A stretch of DNA of 64,000 nucleotides from Catonia carolina (GCA_035578175.1 JAQMRL010000021.1:2972323-3036322); one strand, 5' to 3'. Counted from the first letter of the stretch, positions 10,648 through 20,720 are shown. The notes: generated by a model not told the origin, from the letters alone. Numbers and translations are program-made.

Positions 10648-12692
10648 CAGTTGTTTCCCAACCGGTGGTCCACGGATCAAAGGTGGTCTGTGAGAGCCTT
10701 CAGGGTGGTCCATGAGAGTCCGGTGACTACTTATAAAAAAAGTAATATTTTCCCGTGATTAAATCACTGCTTAATTCACCAGCAATCATTAGCATCGAAA
10801 ACCATGCCGTAAGACTTATTGAATACCATGAAATTGGCCGTAAAGATGGTGAACTCTGTTAAAGGTATTGCAAAACACACACGTATTTTCAAAAATTTAT
10901 GCGCAGAATTAGACTCCGAGCATGAAATACTACTTTATAATAACTGAGGTGCGTTGGCTGTCAAAAGGCAATATGTTAGCATGTTTATATGAGTTAACAG
11001 AGGAGTTAAAAGTAATTTTTATTGAGACTAAAATGCAACATTTCTTGGAACATCTGAGTAAACCAAGCTTTGTGATTCGACTCGCGTATATAGTGGATGT
11101 TTTTGGCCACTTAAACCAATTAAACTTACAACTTCAAGGTTCTGGAAACGAAAATTTGGAAGGTGTTGGTAATATATTTGCATTCGAGGACAAACTTCGT
11201 GCATTTTTGTGTAAGTTTGATCACTGGATAGTCAAAGTTGAAGAAAAAAAACTTTCAATCGTTTGCGAATTTCAAAGCTCTTGCTAACAACAAGGATTAT
11301 GCTACTGTTACAGACAAGGTGCAGCATAACATACTCGGCCACTTAGGCAACCTAAAAAGTGAATTTACTCGTTATTTCCCAGAATATGGAAGCAGTGAGA
11401 CACAATCTTGTTATTTTTGATAATTATTATTTTCGACTAAGTAAATTCTGTATTCCTTATTTTACTAAAAGACAATTTACAATTAAAAAATATTGTTACT
11501 TTTTGTGATGTACAATGTACCCTACTTTCTGAAAATAACAATTATATGTTTGTAATAATAGTTTCTTAATTAATAACAATAGTTTGTTTCTGAAAATTTG
11601 TTTTATTTAATCACCTTTTAATTTGGTTACAAGTGATAAGATATGAGGTATGTTCAGAAAGTAAGTACTGTTTTTAAGAAAAACAAGTAAAACAATTTTT
11701 TTTCAACACTATTTTATTTCTACATGAAAGCCCAAACCTTAAACTATTTTTCGACATAGTTTCCACCGATGTTCAAACACTTGTCGTAGCGGGTGATCAA
11801 TTTGTCTATACCCTCTTCGTAGAAGGTTCCCACCAACGAATGTAGCCATGACTCCACGGCAGTTTTCACTTCATCGTCGGTTTGAAAGCGTTGGCCGCGT
11901 AGCTCGCGCTTCATGTGCAGGAACAAGTGGTAGTCAGACGGTGCCAAGTCCAGGCTGTAGGGCGGGTGATCAAACTGCTCCCAACGAAATTGTCGAACCA
12001 ATGTTTAAATGTCACTAGCGGTATGCGGCCGAGCATTGTCATGGAACAACACAATTTCATTACTGAGCATTCCTCTTCGTTTTGTTTTGAATTGCCCGTC
12101 TTAGTTTTCTTAAGGCTTCGTACCTTGCCGCATTAATGGTTTCACCTCTTGGGAGTAAATCAATCAGTAAAACACCTTTCCGATCCCAAAAGACAGTGCA
12201 CATGATTTTTTGTCCAGAGACATTGTCGTCTTGAATTTTTGTTTCTTCGGGGTTGTGTGTGTCGCCACTCCATTGACTGCTGTTTAGATTCCGGTGTGAC
12301 ATGAAGGACCAAAGTTTCATCACCTATCACAATTTTGTTTAAAAAATCCTCACCATCATCATTGTACTGTGTGAGAAAAGTCAAAGCACTTCCGAGTCTC
12401 TTGGTTTTGTGCACGTCAGCGGCGGGAACCTTCTACGAAGAGGGTATAGACAAATTGATCACCGGCTATGATAAGTGTTTGAATATCGGTGGAAACTATG
12501 TCGAAAAATAGTTTAAGGTCTGGGCTTTCATGTAGAAATAAAATTGTGTTGAAAAAATTGTTTATTTGTTTTTTTAAAAACGGTACTTACTTTCTGAACA
12601 CGCCTCGTATATGCAATAATGTAATGGGTGGTCCGTGGTAGTTCACTTTCAGGCTGAGTGGTCCGCAGACCACTGCGGGTTGGTTACCACTG
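10648..12692 (+). mobile_element. hAT element remnant (Charlie/ZBED5-like)
   Basis: The ends CAGTTGTTTCCCAACC and GGTTGGTTACCACTG form imperfect terminal inverted repeats of the Charlie type. Flanking octamers atatagga and atacaggg agree at 6 of 8 positions, consistent with an old 8-bp target duplication. 10922-11287 encodes a transposase piece with TEVRWLSKGN, LAYIVDVFGHLNQLNLQLQG and FEDKLRAFL motifs. A second piece continues to about 11420 in another frame, so the gene is frameshifted and truncated. A mariner is nested at 11644-12607. The right end lies 46 bp from the UGT-3 splice donor. Confidence 0.75.
11644..12607 (-). mobile_element. Defective foldback mariner nested in the hAT
   Basis: It is flanked by TA (11642-43 and 12608-09), with terminal repeats containing TGTTCAGAAAGTAAGTAC. 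Minus-strand frames give mariner transposase fragments in the wrong order and broken: IVIGDETLVLHVTPESKQQ, then ATG-less middle pieces, and HPPYSLDLAPSDYHLF near the 3' end. 12421-12545 repeats the 3' end in inverted orientation (accttctacgaagagggtat also at 11810-11829 on the other strand). It is non-autonomous. Confidence 0.8.
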
Positions 12693-12737
12693 ATACAGGG
12701 CAAGGGAAAGTAATAAAAAATTTTTAATATTTCTTAC

Positions 12738-13574
12738 CTGCGATAAATTTTTTGGATTCTTAATATGGATTCCACCGATTTCTATAACAGATGGGACCAT
12801 GGGTCTTGATCCATGAAGACTATGATGTGTATTTACAAATATTAGACTAGTATTTTTACCGATATCATTTAACGACGGTAAACGTCCATAATATTTCTTC
12901 GCTAATCTATCAGACTTAAATGAATATATTGAATAATATGCTAATTTTGATAAAATCACAGTATATGTATTGTACAATCTTTGCCAAAAATTCATACGAT
13001 AACTGTACCCACTAAATGTCACTGGTATATACGATGGGTTGTCAGGATTACTGAATCGTGAATTCGCCCATGGCATTAACGCACATGCGCTTAATACTAT
13101 ATGAGGTATATTATTAAATTTATTAATAAATCCTAACGTAATATCCGTATTGTAAAATTCTGTTATAATTAAATCAAATTTTTCAACTTTTGAATTCGTT
13201 AATAATTTTTTAACTTCCGGTATTTTAAATAAATTAGTAACATCATTTATATAAATATATAACATATAAATATTTGTAAATGCATCGTTAGGTATTGTTT
13301 GATGTTTATTAATATCAATTTCATTAACAGTTGTCGTAATATAACCATTACCGTTAATATCGGTAAAATTTTCAACCGGTTTATTCTGTGGAAATCCACT
13401 AATAACTGTAACATTATGACCACGTTTCGCTAATTCTAACATTAACGGTTCAAACATTATGTAATGACTTTTACCGTTAAACGGAAATATACCTAAAATT
13501 TTTTCACCGTTAACTAAATCATTTTTTAATAATATTACTATTAAAAATATAAAAATTTTAAAAATTAATATCAT
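12738..13574 (-). CDS. UGT first coding exon 3 (N-terminal domain, group A)
   Basis: 279 codons from the Met at 13574. This start puts the catalytic His at residue 37, as in its paralogs; the ORF's first Met at 13607 would add 11 residues. It has a hydrophobic leader, the GKSH motif, Asp in EFYNTD, MPWANSRFSNPDNPSYIP, NTHHSLHG and EIGGIH. It ends NLSQ| with GTAAGA following: a phase-0 donor at 12737-12736. Compared with UGT-1 and UGT-2 one residue is missing before LPSL (KKYYG-RLPSL). The exon is intact, without internal stops. Confidence 0.92.
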
Positions 13575-13607
13575 TTTTTCTTTAAATATATTTAAAAATA
13601 TTATCAA

Positions 13608-14288
13608 AAATTTAAATAGTTAATTATCGTAAGTAACATCGCAACTTTAAATATATGTAAAAATCTATAATGACAATTTTAATGCATCGTAAATCCAAAA
13701 TAGTTTATCAATGGGTAATAAATTATTGGCACAATAAAATTACTGATCACTAAACTATTTAAAAACACAAGAAAACATCACACGGCTAGTTAAAACTGAC
13801 GTTAAATCTATTTTACATTCATCTATTCGTTTAATCATTCCCCCCACTCCACATCTCTCTTTCTTTTACACACACACACACATACACAAAACTATAAAAT
13901 AGTTATTACATAACCCTTTTATTTTAATTTTTTCGTATTTATATTTTAAAACCAATGTTTATTTAGTCTACATTTTTTTTATTTCTTTGATTGATGTTTT
14001 TACTATATAATTATTTATTTAAATTGAGGTCATATTACGTGTGTGTGTGTGTTTGTATGTGTTTTATCTGTGTTAGTATTTGCAAATGTCCATTGTACAA
14101 TTGTACGTTGAGTCATAGTATACAATTATTTTTCCCCCGCTTTTAAGTATGTAGTATAGCTGTTATTAAATGTTGAAAAGTAATGTTTTATTGTATTTCT
14201 TCGTCTGTACATTTTTTATTACTTTATTATATAATATTAACTTTCTGTGTAAAATTTTCTTTAAACTTTTCTTGACAGATACATAAAT
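13608..14288. other. Upstream AT-rich spacer with short CA/GT microsatellites
   Basis: It contains (CA)n near 13869-13885 and (GT)n near 14040-14052, with no ORF. It should include the UGT-3 promoter, but no element can be assigned. Confidence 0.5.
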
Positions 14289-14344
14289 CTATTTCATATA
14301 ATGAATTAATATAATAATTTCACTAACCTTCTTTTTAAACTGCG

Positions 14345-14412
14345 TCACCTTTATTTTATTCCTACTTACACGTGTTTCGGTGGATCCACCATCATCAGAG
14401 TAAATGAAAAAT
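14345..14412 (-). ncRNA. Hammerhead ribozyme-like motif, minus strand
   Basis: Mirror image of the + strand motif at 14660-14725. The core CTGATGA reads at 14398-14392, then a GGTGG/CCACC stem, GAAA, and the palindromic ACACGTGT followed by A. Confidence 0.65.
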
Positions 14413-14659
14413 TGAAACTAAAAATTATTTTCATTTATTTAAAATTTACAGAAGATGATACATCTTCAGTCACTTGTATAAAAGAGTTTTATACAAGTGA
14501 CTGAAGATGTATCATCTTCTGTAAATTTTAAATAAATGAAAATAATTTTTAGTTTCAATTTTTCATTTACTCTGATGATATAAAAGAGTTTTATACAAGT
14601 GACTGAAGATGTATCATCTTCTGTAAATTTTAAATAAATGAAAATAATTTTTAGTTTCA

Positions 14660-14725
14660 ATTTTTCATTTACTCTGATGATGGTGGATCCACCGAAACAC
14701 GTGTAAGTAGGAATAAAATAAAGGT
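14660..14725 (+). ncRNA. Hammerhead ribozyme-like motif (type I, short helix III)
   Basis: Core CTGATGA at 14674-14680; helix II hairpin GGTGG-AT-CCACC; GAAA at 14694-14697; helix III made of the self-complementary ACACGTGT (14697-14704); predicted cleavage after GTA (A14705). TACT (14670-14673) pairs with AGTA (14706-14709) as helix I. All conserved core positions are present. A loop-less palindromic helix III suggests a dimeric ribozyme, as described for Penelope-type hammerheads. Activity is not shown. Confidence 0.7.
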
Positions 14726-14890
14726 GACGCAGTTTAAAAAGAAGGTTAGTGAAATTATTATATTAATTCATTATATGAAATAGAAATATTTCAAACTGCA
14801 GGATGCATTATAAAGATTTATTTTTGAATGAAGATATATAAATATTAGTTATTTATTACCAGGAATTTTAATTTCTGAGGGGAACTGTCA

Positions 14891-15240
14891 CATATCCGCT
14901 AGTAACCCACTGGGTTGGTCTAGAGGTAAAGTCGTCGCCAGAATCAGCTGTTTAACAGCTGATTTTCGGAGACGAAGGTTCCTGGTTCAAATCCTAGTAA
15001 AGTTGGTTACTTTTATACGGATTCGAATACTAGACAGTGGTTACCGGTAAACTTTGATGATTGGGATTCAATTAACCATACTCTCTCAGGAATGGTCGGC
15101 CTGGATCTGTACAAGACTACACCTCATTTACACGTCATACACATCATCCTCATCTCACTGAGTCATCTCATTGCTTATTGTTCTCAATTGAACAGATTGC
15201 AACGTACACAAATTAGGAATAATTATAATTAAATATCCAC
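14891..15240 (+). mobile_element. tRNA-derived SINE-1
   Basis: The head has A-box-like 'tggtctagaggtaaagtcg' and B-box 'ggttcaaatcc'. The body has gattcgaatactagacagt and a ctcaggaatggtcggcc segment. Near-identical flanks of about 15 bp (atatccgctagtaac / atatccactagtaaac) are a target duplication. A second copy lies at 56243-56598 on the minus strand. Confidence 0.75.
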
Positions 15241-15335
15241 TAGTAAACCAGCCCGTTGGCATAGTGGTTAGTGCAGCTGGCTTCCATGCCGGGGTTCCAG
15301 GTTCGATTCCCGGTCAGGTCCGGCATTTTTTTGTC
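15241..15335 (+). mobile_element. tRNA-derived SINE-2 head
   Basis: The head reads 'tggcatagtggttagtgc' (A box) and 'ggttcgattcc' (B box), followed by a T run. Only about three base pairs could form at the acceptor ends, so it is not a functional tRNA gene. A second partial copy is at 60310-60440. Confidence 0.65.
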
Positions 15336-15512
15336 ACTCATTTTCATTTCATTAACGTCTGAGTGTTATGCAATTACTGCTAATGCAGACGGTGAAGGAT
15401 GAAATGATTTTTTGTAACCTATGAAAATATGCCGTGCCTGAATGGGATTCGAACCCAAGACTGCATGATGAGAGACGAGCACGTTACCAACTACGCCAAT
15501 GCGGCCAGCAAA
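15336..15512 (-). mobile_element. tRNA-derived SINE-3, minus strand
   Basis: Read on the minus strand, the head ends at 15512 with A box 'ttggcgtagttggtaacgtg' and B box 'gggttcgaatcc'. It then runs left into the shared body (gtctgcattagcagtaattg). Together with the + strand head at 15241 it gives a two-headed unit. A clean copy is at 54246-54409. Confidence 0.7.
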
Positions 15513-15587
15513 CTTTCTAAACAGTTTTTGGTTGAATTGTATTTAACTTCTAATTAAACAAATATTGTGTATTATTTAATACAAAGG

Positions 15588-15775
15588 GGTTCATGATAAG
15601 CCTGCTGAGTTAATCAGTAGCAGGGAAAAACTATTGGTAAGTGATGAATTTATGATTGTGTTTGACTTTTAATTCTGTGCGATATTAGATTCAATGGGGT
15701 TCATGACAAGCCTACTGAAGTAAGCAGTAGCAGAAACAGATTTTTGGTGGTAAGTGGTGAATTTATCATTGTAAT
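15588..15775 (+). repeat. Two imperfect direct repeats of about 80 bp
   Basis: The units share 'ggggttcatgayaagcct', 'cagtagcag' and 'ggtaagtgrtgaatttat'. They start near 15588 and 15691. The origin is unknown. Confidence 0.6.
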
Positions 15776-15794
15776 AAACTTTTTGTTTATCAGT

Positions 15795-15895
15795 TTTATC
15801 TTGTCATGTCTTATACTCCCTTTGGAGTCTCCTGGATGCAAAAAAAAAACAAGTTTCCGAGTGGTTTGGGCACTTTAAACGTGGTGAGACGTGTG
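15795..15895 (+). mobile_element. Jockey 3' tail and mariner helix-turn-helix scrap
   Basis: 'tcatgtcttatactccctt' with 'ggagtctcctgga' and an A run matches the 3' tail of the Jockey-like copies at 40640 and 52975. The next 45 bases translate to QVSEWFGHFKRGETC, resembling a mariner N-terminal recognition motif. Both are tiny relics. Confidence 0.4.
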
Positions 15896-15898
15896 TAT

Positions 15899-16033
15899 TT
15901 TTACTTTCTCTTGCCTATATGAATATATAGGAAGGAAAGTATTGTTTTCATGTCGATTTTTCGAAATCGAGTTTTCACCGGATCTATACGTTTTCAGACC
16001 CCCTGAACCCAAAAAACATGTTTTTAGCGATTG

Positions 16034-16078
<45 letters not shown>

Positions 16079-16860
16079 AACAGAATATCTCAAGAACGGA
16101 ACATCGTACGAACTTGAAACTTGAAACTTAAGTTACATACCACTACCGGACGCGACACGAACATTTTCATCAAAATCGGTCAACCGGAAGTAGTAGTTTA
16201 TTCGTATAATTTTTCAGTTTTTTGCGATTTTCTCAAAAACTGGTCCTACGATTTTTTTTAAAATCGCCTATTTTACTCAATATTTTATTCTCTACAAGAT
16301 AGGGTAGGCGCCATGTTTGCTGAAATTCTCGGTGAGGCTGTTTTCACGTAAAAACGTTGTTTTTTTAAGATTACAGCTTTAATATGCATTTTAGCGCAAA
16401 AGTTTATATAATAAAAGTTGTAGGGAATGTAAAATTCTACAACTTTTATTTCAAACATTTTTTTGTATAACGCTTAGTTTAGCGGTAATTTGCGATTTTC
16501 TGTTTTTTTTCTCACGAAAACGTGAGAAAAATCGATTTTTTTAAGATTTCGGTCTTAGTATGCATTTTACAACAAAAGTGTATATAATTAAATTTATAGA
16601 AAATTAAAAGATCTACAACTTTTGTTTAGAGCATTTTTCTCTACAGAGCCTAGTTTAGCGTGAAAGCGTGATTTTCCGTATTTTTGAGCCAAACTGAGTT
16701 CGATTGTCATTTTGCGTCATTCACTCATGATTAAAATAAGGTTATGTTTTTGAGGTTAGTTTTTGTTTATTTCTAATATTTTATTAATAATGTTAGGTTT
16801 ATTATTAATTATTTGCATTGGCAAGAGAAAGTTGTGTGAGTGTTTCACACCAGATTTTTT
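15899..16860 (+). mobile_element. HINE-like element, complete reference copy
   Basis: It begins TTACTTTCTCTTGCC, has a (TG)n microsatellite at 16039-16073, and ends GGCAAGAGAAAGT, a GTGTGA...TCACAC hairpin, and CCAGATTTTT. The two 13-base subterminal motifs are exact inverted complements. There is no coding capacity, and the T-rich insertion edges are consistent with Helentron-type targets. At least fifteen complete or partial copies occur in the window. Confidence 0.75.
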
Positions 16861-16874
16861 ATTTATTTATTTAT

Positions 16875-16925
16875 TTATTTTTTGGTTTAACATCCGACTG
16901 TTCTACAATTACTGCTGAGATGTGT
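16875..16925 (-). mobile_element. SINE body fragment
   Basis: 'ggtttaacatccgactgttc' followed by 'acaattactgctga' is the reverse complement of the shared SINE body tail. The head is absent. Confidence 0.5.
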
Positions 16926-17153
16926 GTATACTGTGGACAATTAGAACTGGCACAACTGTTGCTCTACGTGTACACACAGTTCCACATAAAGTATATCCAT
17001 AACCTATTCTTTCAACAAAGTCTACAAATTTAAATGTACGCAAATGCCTACAACCTTATTTCAATGTACAAACATACAAATAATTATTTCTTTTTAAAAT
17101 ATGTATTTAATTTGTCTCGGTAAAAATTTAAACTATAAATTACAAGAGCTAAA

Positions 17154-17577
17154 TCAACAGAACCACAGAGAAAATTTCAACCATTTCAGCAGACGTTAGA
17201 AAAAGACGACTTAAATTCTATAGACACATACAACGACTTCCTGAACACAGACTTACCCACCAGATTCTTATTGCTACAGAAAATCTTAAAGGCATGACAT
17301 GGGACGAACAAGTAAGAAGAGACCTTGACTATGCTCAACTCACTTCTGAAGACGCGACAGACCGCGATACGTATAGAAAAAGAATAGATGAGTGGGAAGT
17401 GCAGCCAGAGATCAGAGCCAAGAAGACCGGCACACCGTGGACAGAGAAGAGGAAGAGAGCCATGAGTGAGAAGATGAAGATGTCATGGAGAACCCGCAGG
17501 AAGAACCGTAGAAGCTTCACGTGATCCATAAGGGTATGTATACATGTATAATAATAATAATAATAATAATAAAAATA
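17154..17577 (+). mobile_element. 5'-truncated non-LTR retrotransposon with 12-bp TSD
   Basis: It encodes the C-terminal tail (FYRHIQRLPEHRLTHQ, then from 17294 MTWDEQVRRDLDYAQLTSED, ending in a basic RRKNRRSFT tail and a stop). It ends in (ATA)n. The exact duplication acaagagctaaa at 17142-17153 and 17578-17589 marks the insertion. No reverse-transcriptase core is present. It is nearly identical to the copy at 43228-43648, so the family was recently active. Confidence 0.85.
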
Positions 17578-17659
17578 ACAAGAGCTAAACTGCAAAAACT
17601 CACTAAACTATACTCTACAGATGCAAGCAACACACTAAACAAATTTGCCTGAATATATA

Positions 17660-18588
17660 GGGTGATTCAAAAAGAGCGCCGGTTTTGATATATCAAATTA
17701 AGAGATTTATTTTATTGAAAAACTGAAAATAAATACATCAACAAGTTCATCTTACCTTCCGATTTTATGTATGAAAAATGATGTCATGCATGTGTCCTCC
17801 TCAACTGCGCTGGCACGCATCAACTCTGTCCATGAAATTGGATATTACTGCACGACAAGTTTCGACTATGTGGGACAAGTTTCCGTATGTGGGGTTTTCT
17901 AAACCCCACATACGGCAGTTCTGTTTATTAACAAAACCGTTTACGTGGAAGTGCGCCTCATCACTGAAAATGATTTTGTTTGCGAAGGTGTCATCATCCT
18001 GCCGTTTTCTCAATACCCAGTCAACAAACTGTCGTCTCTTCTGGTGGTCTGCCACTTTCAAATGTTGCGTCAACTGAATTTTATACGGGTGATATTGGAG
18101 ATCGTACCGAAGAATTCTCCGTACAGAAGAACATCGTAAACCCAATTGTTGAGAACGGCGACGTATTGATTTTGCTGGGCTAACAGCCACACTGTCACGA
18201 ACCAACACAACGTTCAGTTCGGCCAGAACGACGACGTCCAGAACTTTTAAGGTCGACTGTTGAACCCGTCTCAAAAAACTTTTTCATGAGCCTGCGAACT
18301 GTTGATTCATTCGGTGCTTCATACGTCCTAGAGTACCGCGAAGTCGCCTGACAGTAGCCGCATAACTCTCTCCACTCTGGTAAAATGTTTTGACGATTAA
18401 CACTCGTTGCGCAATAGTAAACTTCTCCATGGTTATACAGAGACTGCGAGAGTATTACACTGCAAACAAGAGAAACTACAACTGAATCGGAATGTTCTCC
18501 GAAATAGAAATGATGTCTAACAATGTTGCCAACCGATAAACAAAAATTTACCAGCCGTTTAAAAACCGGCGCTCTTTTTGAATCACCC
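17660..18588 (-). mobile_element. Internally deleted DD41D mariner (family M2)
   Basis: Terminal repeats GGGTGATTCAAAAAGAGCGC, with TA on both sides. Compared with the complete copy at 61391-62745, about 430 bp of the transposase middle is missing. The remaining frame covers the helix-turn-helix region and the first catalytic Asp (FSDEAHFHV). The junction is a perfect 15-bp inverted repeat with a 3-base loop at 17884-17916. Confidence 0.85.
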
Positions 18589-18873
18589 TATATAATTAAC
18601 AGAAAATCATATACAAAAACAAATTAATATGCTTTTCACGGTTGATGAGCCCTGCTGTTCCACACGGTCAGACCAATCAGAACGTTTGTCAGCGTTGTCA
18701 GATTGTACCTGACAAACATTACGCATGCATGCGTGTAAGAGCCGCAATAATTCACTCTCGTCTCGAATCTCGTACTGTGTAACCGCATGGTGTGCGATAT
18801 CGAGAATGCATGTTATTGGTCCCTTCTTTTTTAAAGAGGATGGAGTAATGGTAACAGTAACCTCGAACACGTA

Positions 18874-20195
18874 CGAGGGGGTACCCAAAAGTATCCGGAA
18901 TAGCTCTGCTGTGGGCGGAGCTTGTGCAGTACAAATTCCCGCCACTAGGCTGCTTGTAGCGCTACTCATTGCCAGTTCAATGCCATTTTGTTCGTTGATC
19001 TAGCTTGTTCTGTTCTCGTGCAGTGATTGTTCTCGCTAGTGCTGTTTTGTGCTCGTGTCGTTTTTCATGATGGCAAGTTTTACTGAACAACGTGCGGCTG
19101 TGAAATTTTGCTTCTTGCTTGGTAAAAACGCCGCGGAAACAGTTGTAATGTTGAACACAGCTTACAAAGACGACGCTATTGGAAAAACCCAAGTGTACGA
19201 GTGGTTTTTGCGCTTTAAAAATGGCGACATGTCGATTGAGAACAAACCTCGTTCTGGACGACCGTCGACTTCCCGAACAGACGAAAATGTTGTGAAAGTG
19301 AAAGAAATTGTACGAACAGACCGACGACAGACCATTGACCAAATATCACAGGTTAGTGGGTTATCTTGGAGCTCAGTCCAACGCATTTTAACAGAAGACT
19401 TGACAATGAAAAGAGTCGCTGCCAAGTTGTGCCTCGGGTTCTGACAGACACTCAAAAGGAACGTCGAATTGAAACGTGTAGTGATTTGAAACAACAGCTT
19501 GAAACTGATCCAGATTTCATGTCAAAGATCATTACGGGTGACGAGTCTTGGTGCTATGGGTACGACCCAGAAACCAAACAACAATCCAGTCAATGGAAGA
19601 CTTCATTATCACCCCGACCAAAAAAAAGTCGTCAAGTCAGATCGAACATCAAAACAATGCTGATTTGTTTTTTTGATGTGAGGGGAATTGTCCATTCAGA
19701 GTTCGTTCCACCAGGCCAGACGGTAAATCAAGCTTTTTATCTTGAAGTGTTAAGAAGACTACGAAACAGCATTCGTCGTAAAAGACCTAATTTGTGGCAG
19801 ACAGGGGACTGGTTTTTCCACCACGACAACGCGCCTGCACACACGGCAATCTCGGTTACCCAGTTTTTGGCGAAAAACGGCATGGTTTTGCTACCACACG
19901 CACCGTACTCACCCGATCTGGCTCCGTGTGATTTTTTCTTGTTCCCACGCATGAAAAGGGGCATGAAAGGTCTCCGATTTAACAACGTTGATGATGTCAA
20001 GGAAAAAACGACGGATGAGCTGGCAGCCATCACTGAAGAGGAGTACAAAAAATGTTTTGAACAGTGGAAGCACCGGTGGGACAAATGTATTAGTTGTAAT
20101 GGAGAGTATTTTGAACGGGATAAGGTTCTTTTGTAAAAAAATTAAAAAAAAATAGTTTTAAAAAATAATTCCGGTTTCTTTTGGGTACCCCCTCG
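18874..20195 (+). mobile_element. DD34D mariner, nearly full length (family M3)
   Basis: The terminal repeats CGAGGGGGTACCCAAAAG and complement lie just inside a TA at the left and CA (mutated TA) at the right. It is inserted inside the older element above. Length is about 1.32 kb, normal for mariner. It contains one transposase gene with a single frame break. Confidence 0.9.
19064..20136 (+). pseudogene. Mariner transposase with one frameshift
   Basis: It would catalyse cut-and-paste transposition. The first frame (from the MASFTEQRAAVKF start) holds the paired helix-turn-helix region, including VYEWFLRFKNGD and the GRPSTS linker. It ends at a stop by 19444. A one-base deletion near 19424-19430 moves the rest into another frame, which holds the first Asp in TGDESWCYGYD, the second in HHDNAPAHT and the third in SPDLAPCDFFLFPR. 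Spacing between the last two is 34 residues, giving DD34D. Apart from that base no damage is visible, so it is a young inactivation. Confidence 0.88.
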
Positions 20196-20720
20196 CACGT
20201 GGATATGATCAACATGTTTTTTCTCCTACAACTGCACAGGGTAAACTTGTAAGACGACGAATGGTTTCAGCAAGATGGAGCTACTGCTCACACTGCCAGA
20301 ATTTCAATGAACCTGCTGCAGAATGTGTTTCCAGGTTGCCTGATTTCAAGATTTGGGGATGTGCACTGGCCTCCTCGATCTCCTGACCTTAACATGTGTG
20401 ATTTTTATTTGTCGGGACATTTGAAAGAGCAAGTTTATCGACATAAACCCCGTACTTTAGATGACTTGAAAGCAGCGATACATAGAGAGGCGGCGTTGAT
20501 CACTGAGGAGACACTGGAACGAGTATGGAGGAGCTTCCTGGACAGAATAGAAAACTGCCTCAGGGAAGAAGGACGTCACCTTCCTGACATAATTTTTTCT
20601 ACGTAAAGCTAATGGCGTACACCCACAACTATGTAACGTAAGTTGAATAAATATTATCTTGAAAAATTAATATTGTTTTGTTATTTCTAAAATGTAAATG
20701 TTTCTTGTGGTCACCTTCTA

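Larger units (their letters stand above)
14289..14830. mobile_element. Palindromic element with hammerhead motifs, copy 1
   Basis: Long inverted arms run from 'ctatttcatataatgaatta' at the left to its complement at 14763-14782. The + arm extends to about 14830. Inside are an inverted pair of hammerhead-ribozyme-like motifs and a roughly 105-bp direct duplication (about 14477-14583 and 14584-14680). The first duplicate unit stops within the CTGATGA core. Hammerhead motifs in terminal repeats are known from Penelope-like retroelements and from non-autonomous retrozymes. No reverse transcriptase is present, so this is a non-autonomous derivative. Confidence 0.75.
18610..20660 (+). mobile_element. 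Older DD41D-type ITm element split by a mariner
   Basis: Before the break the frame has VTAWCAISRMHVIGPFFF. After 20195 it resumes with EWFQQDGATAHTARISM, WPPRSPDLNMCDFYL and a C-terminus ending DIIFST. Forty-one residues separate the second and third catalytic Asp. The N-terminal third is gone. The mariner at 18874-20195 interrupts it. Confidence 0.75.

Noticed and set aside
10922..11420. Host ZBED/GTF2I-repeat-like gene
   Set aside because: It lies between hAT terminal repeats with frame breaks and no intact N-terminus, so a transposon relic is the better reading.
15245..15320. Candidate genuine tRNA gene
   Set aside because: A and B boxes are present, but the acceptor stem does not pair beyond about three bases and a SINE body adjoins it, so it is a SINE head.
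15430..15512. Candidate tRNA gene on the minus strand (also 54348-54409)
   Set aside because: It is repeated with the same linker and body, and one copy has a target duplication. That is SINE behaviour.
17335..17595. Minus-strand ORF with poly-Tyr start (also 43423-43608)
   Set aside because: Antisense to the LINE tail and its (ATA)n end.
18607..18969. 120-codon minus-strand ORF
   Set aside because: It is antisense to the recognisable transposase frame of the older ITm element and crosses the mariner insertion.
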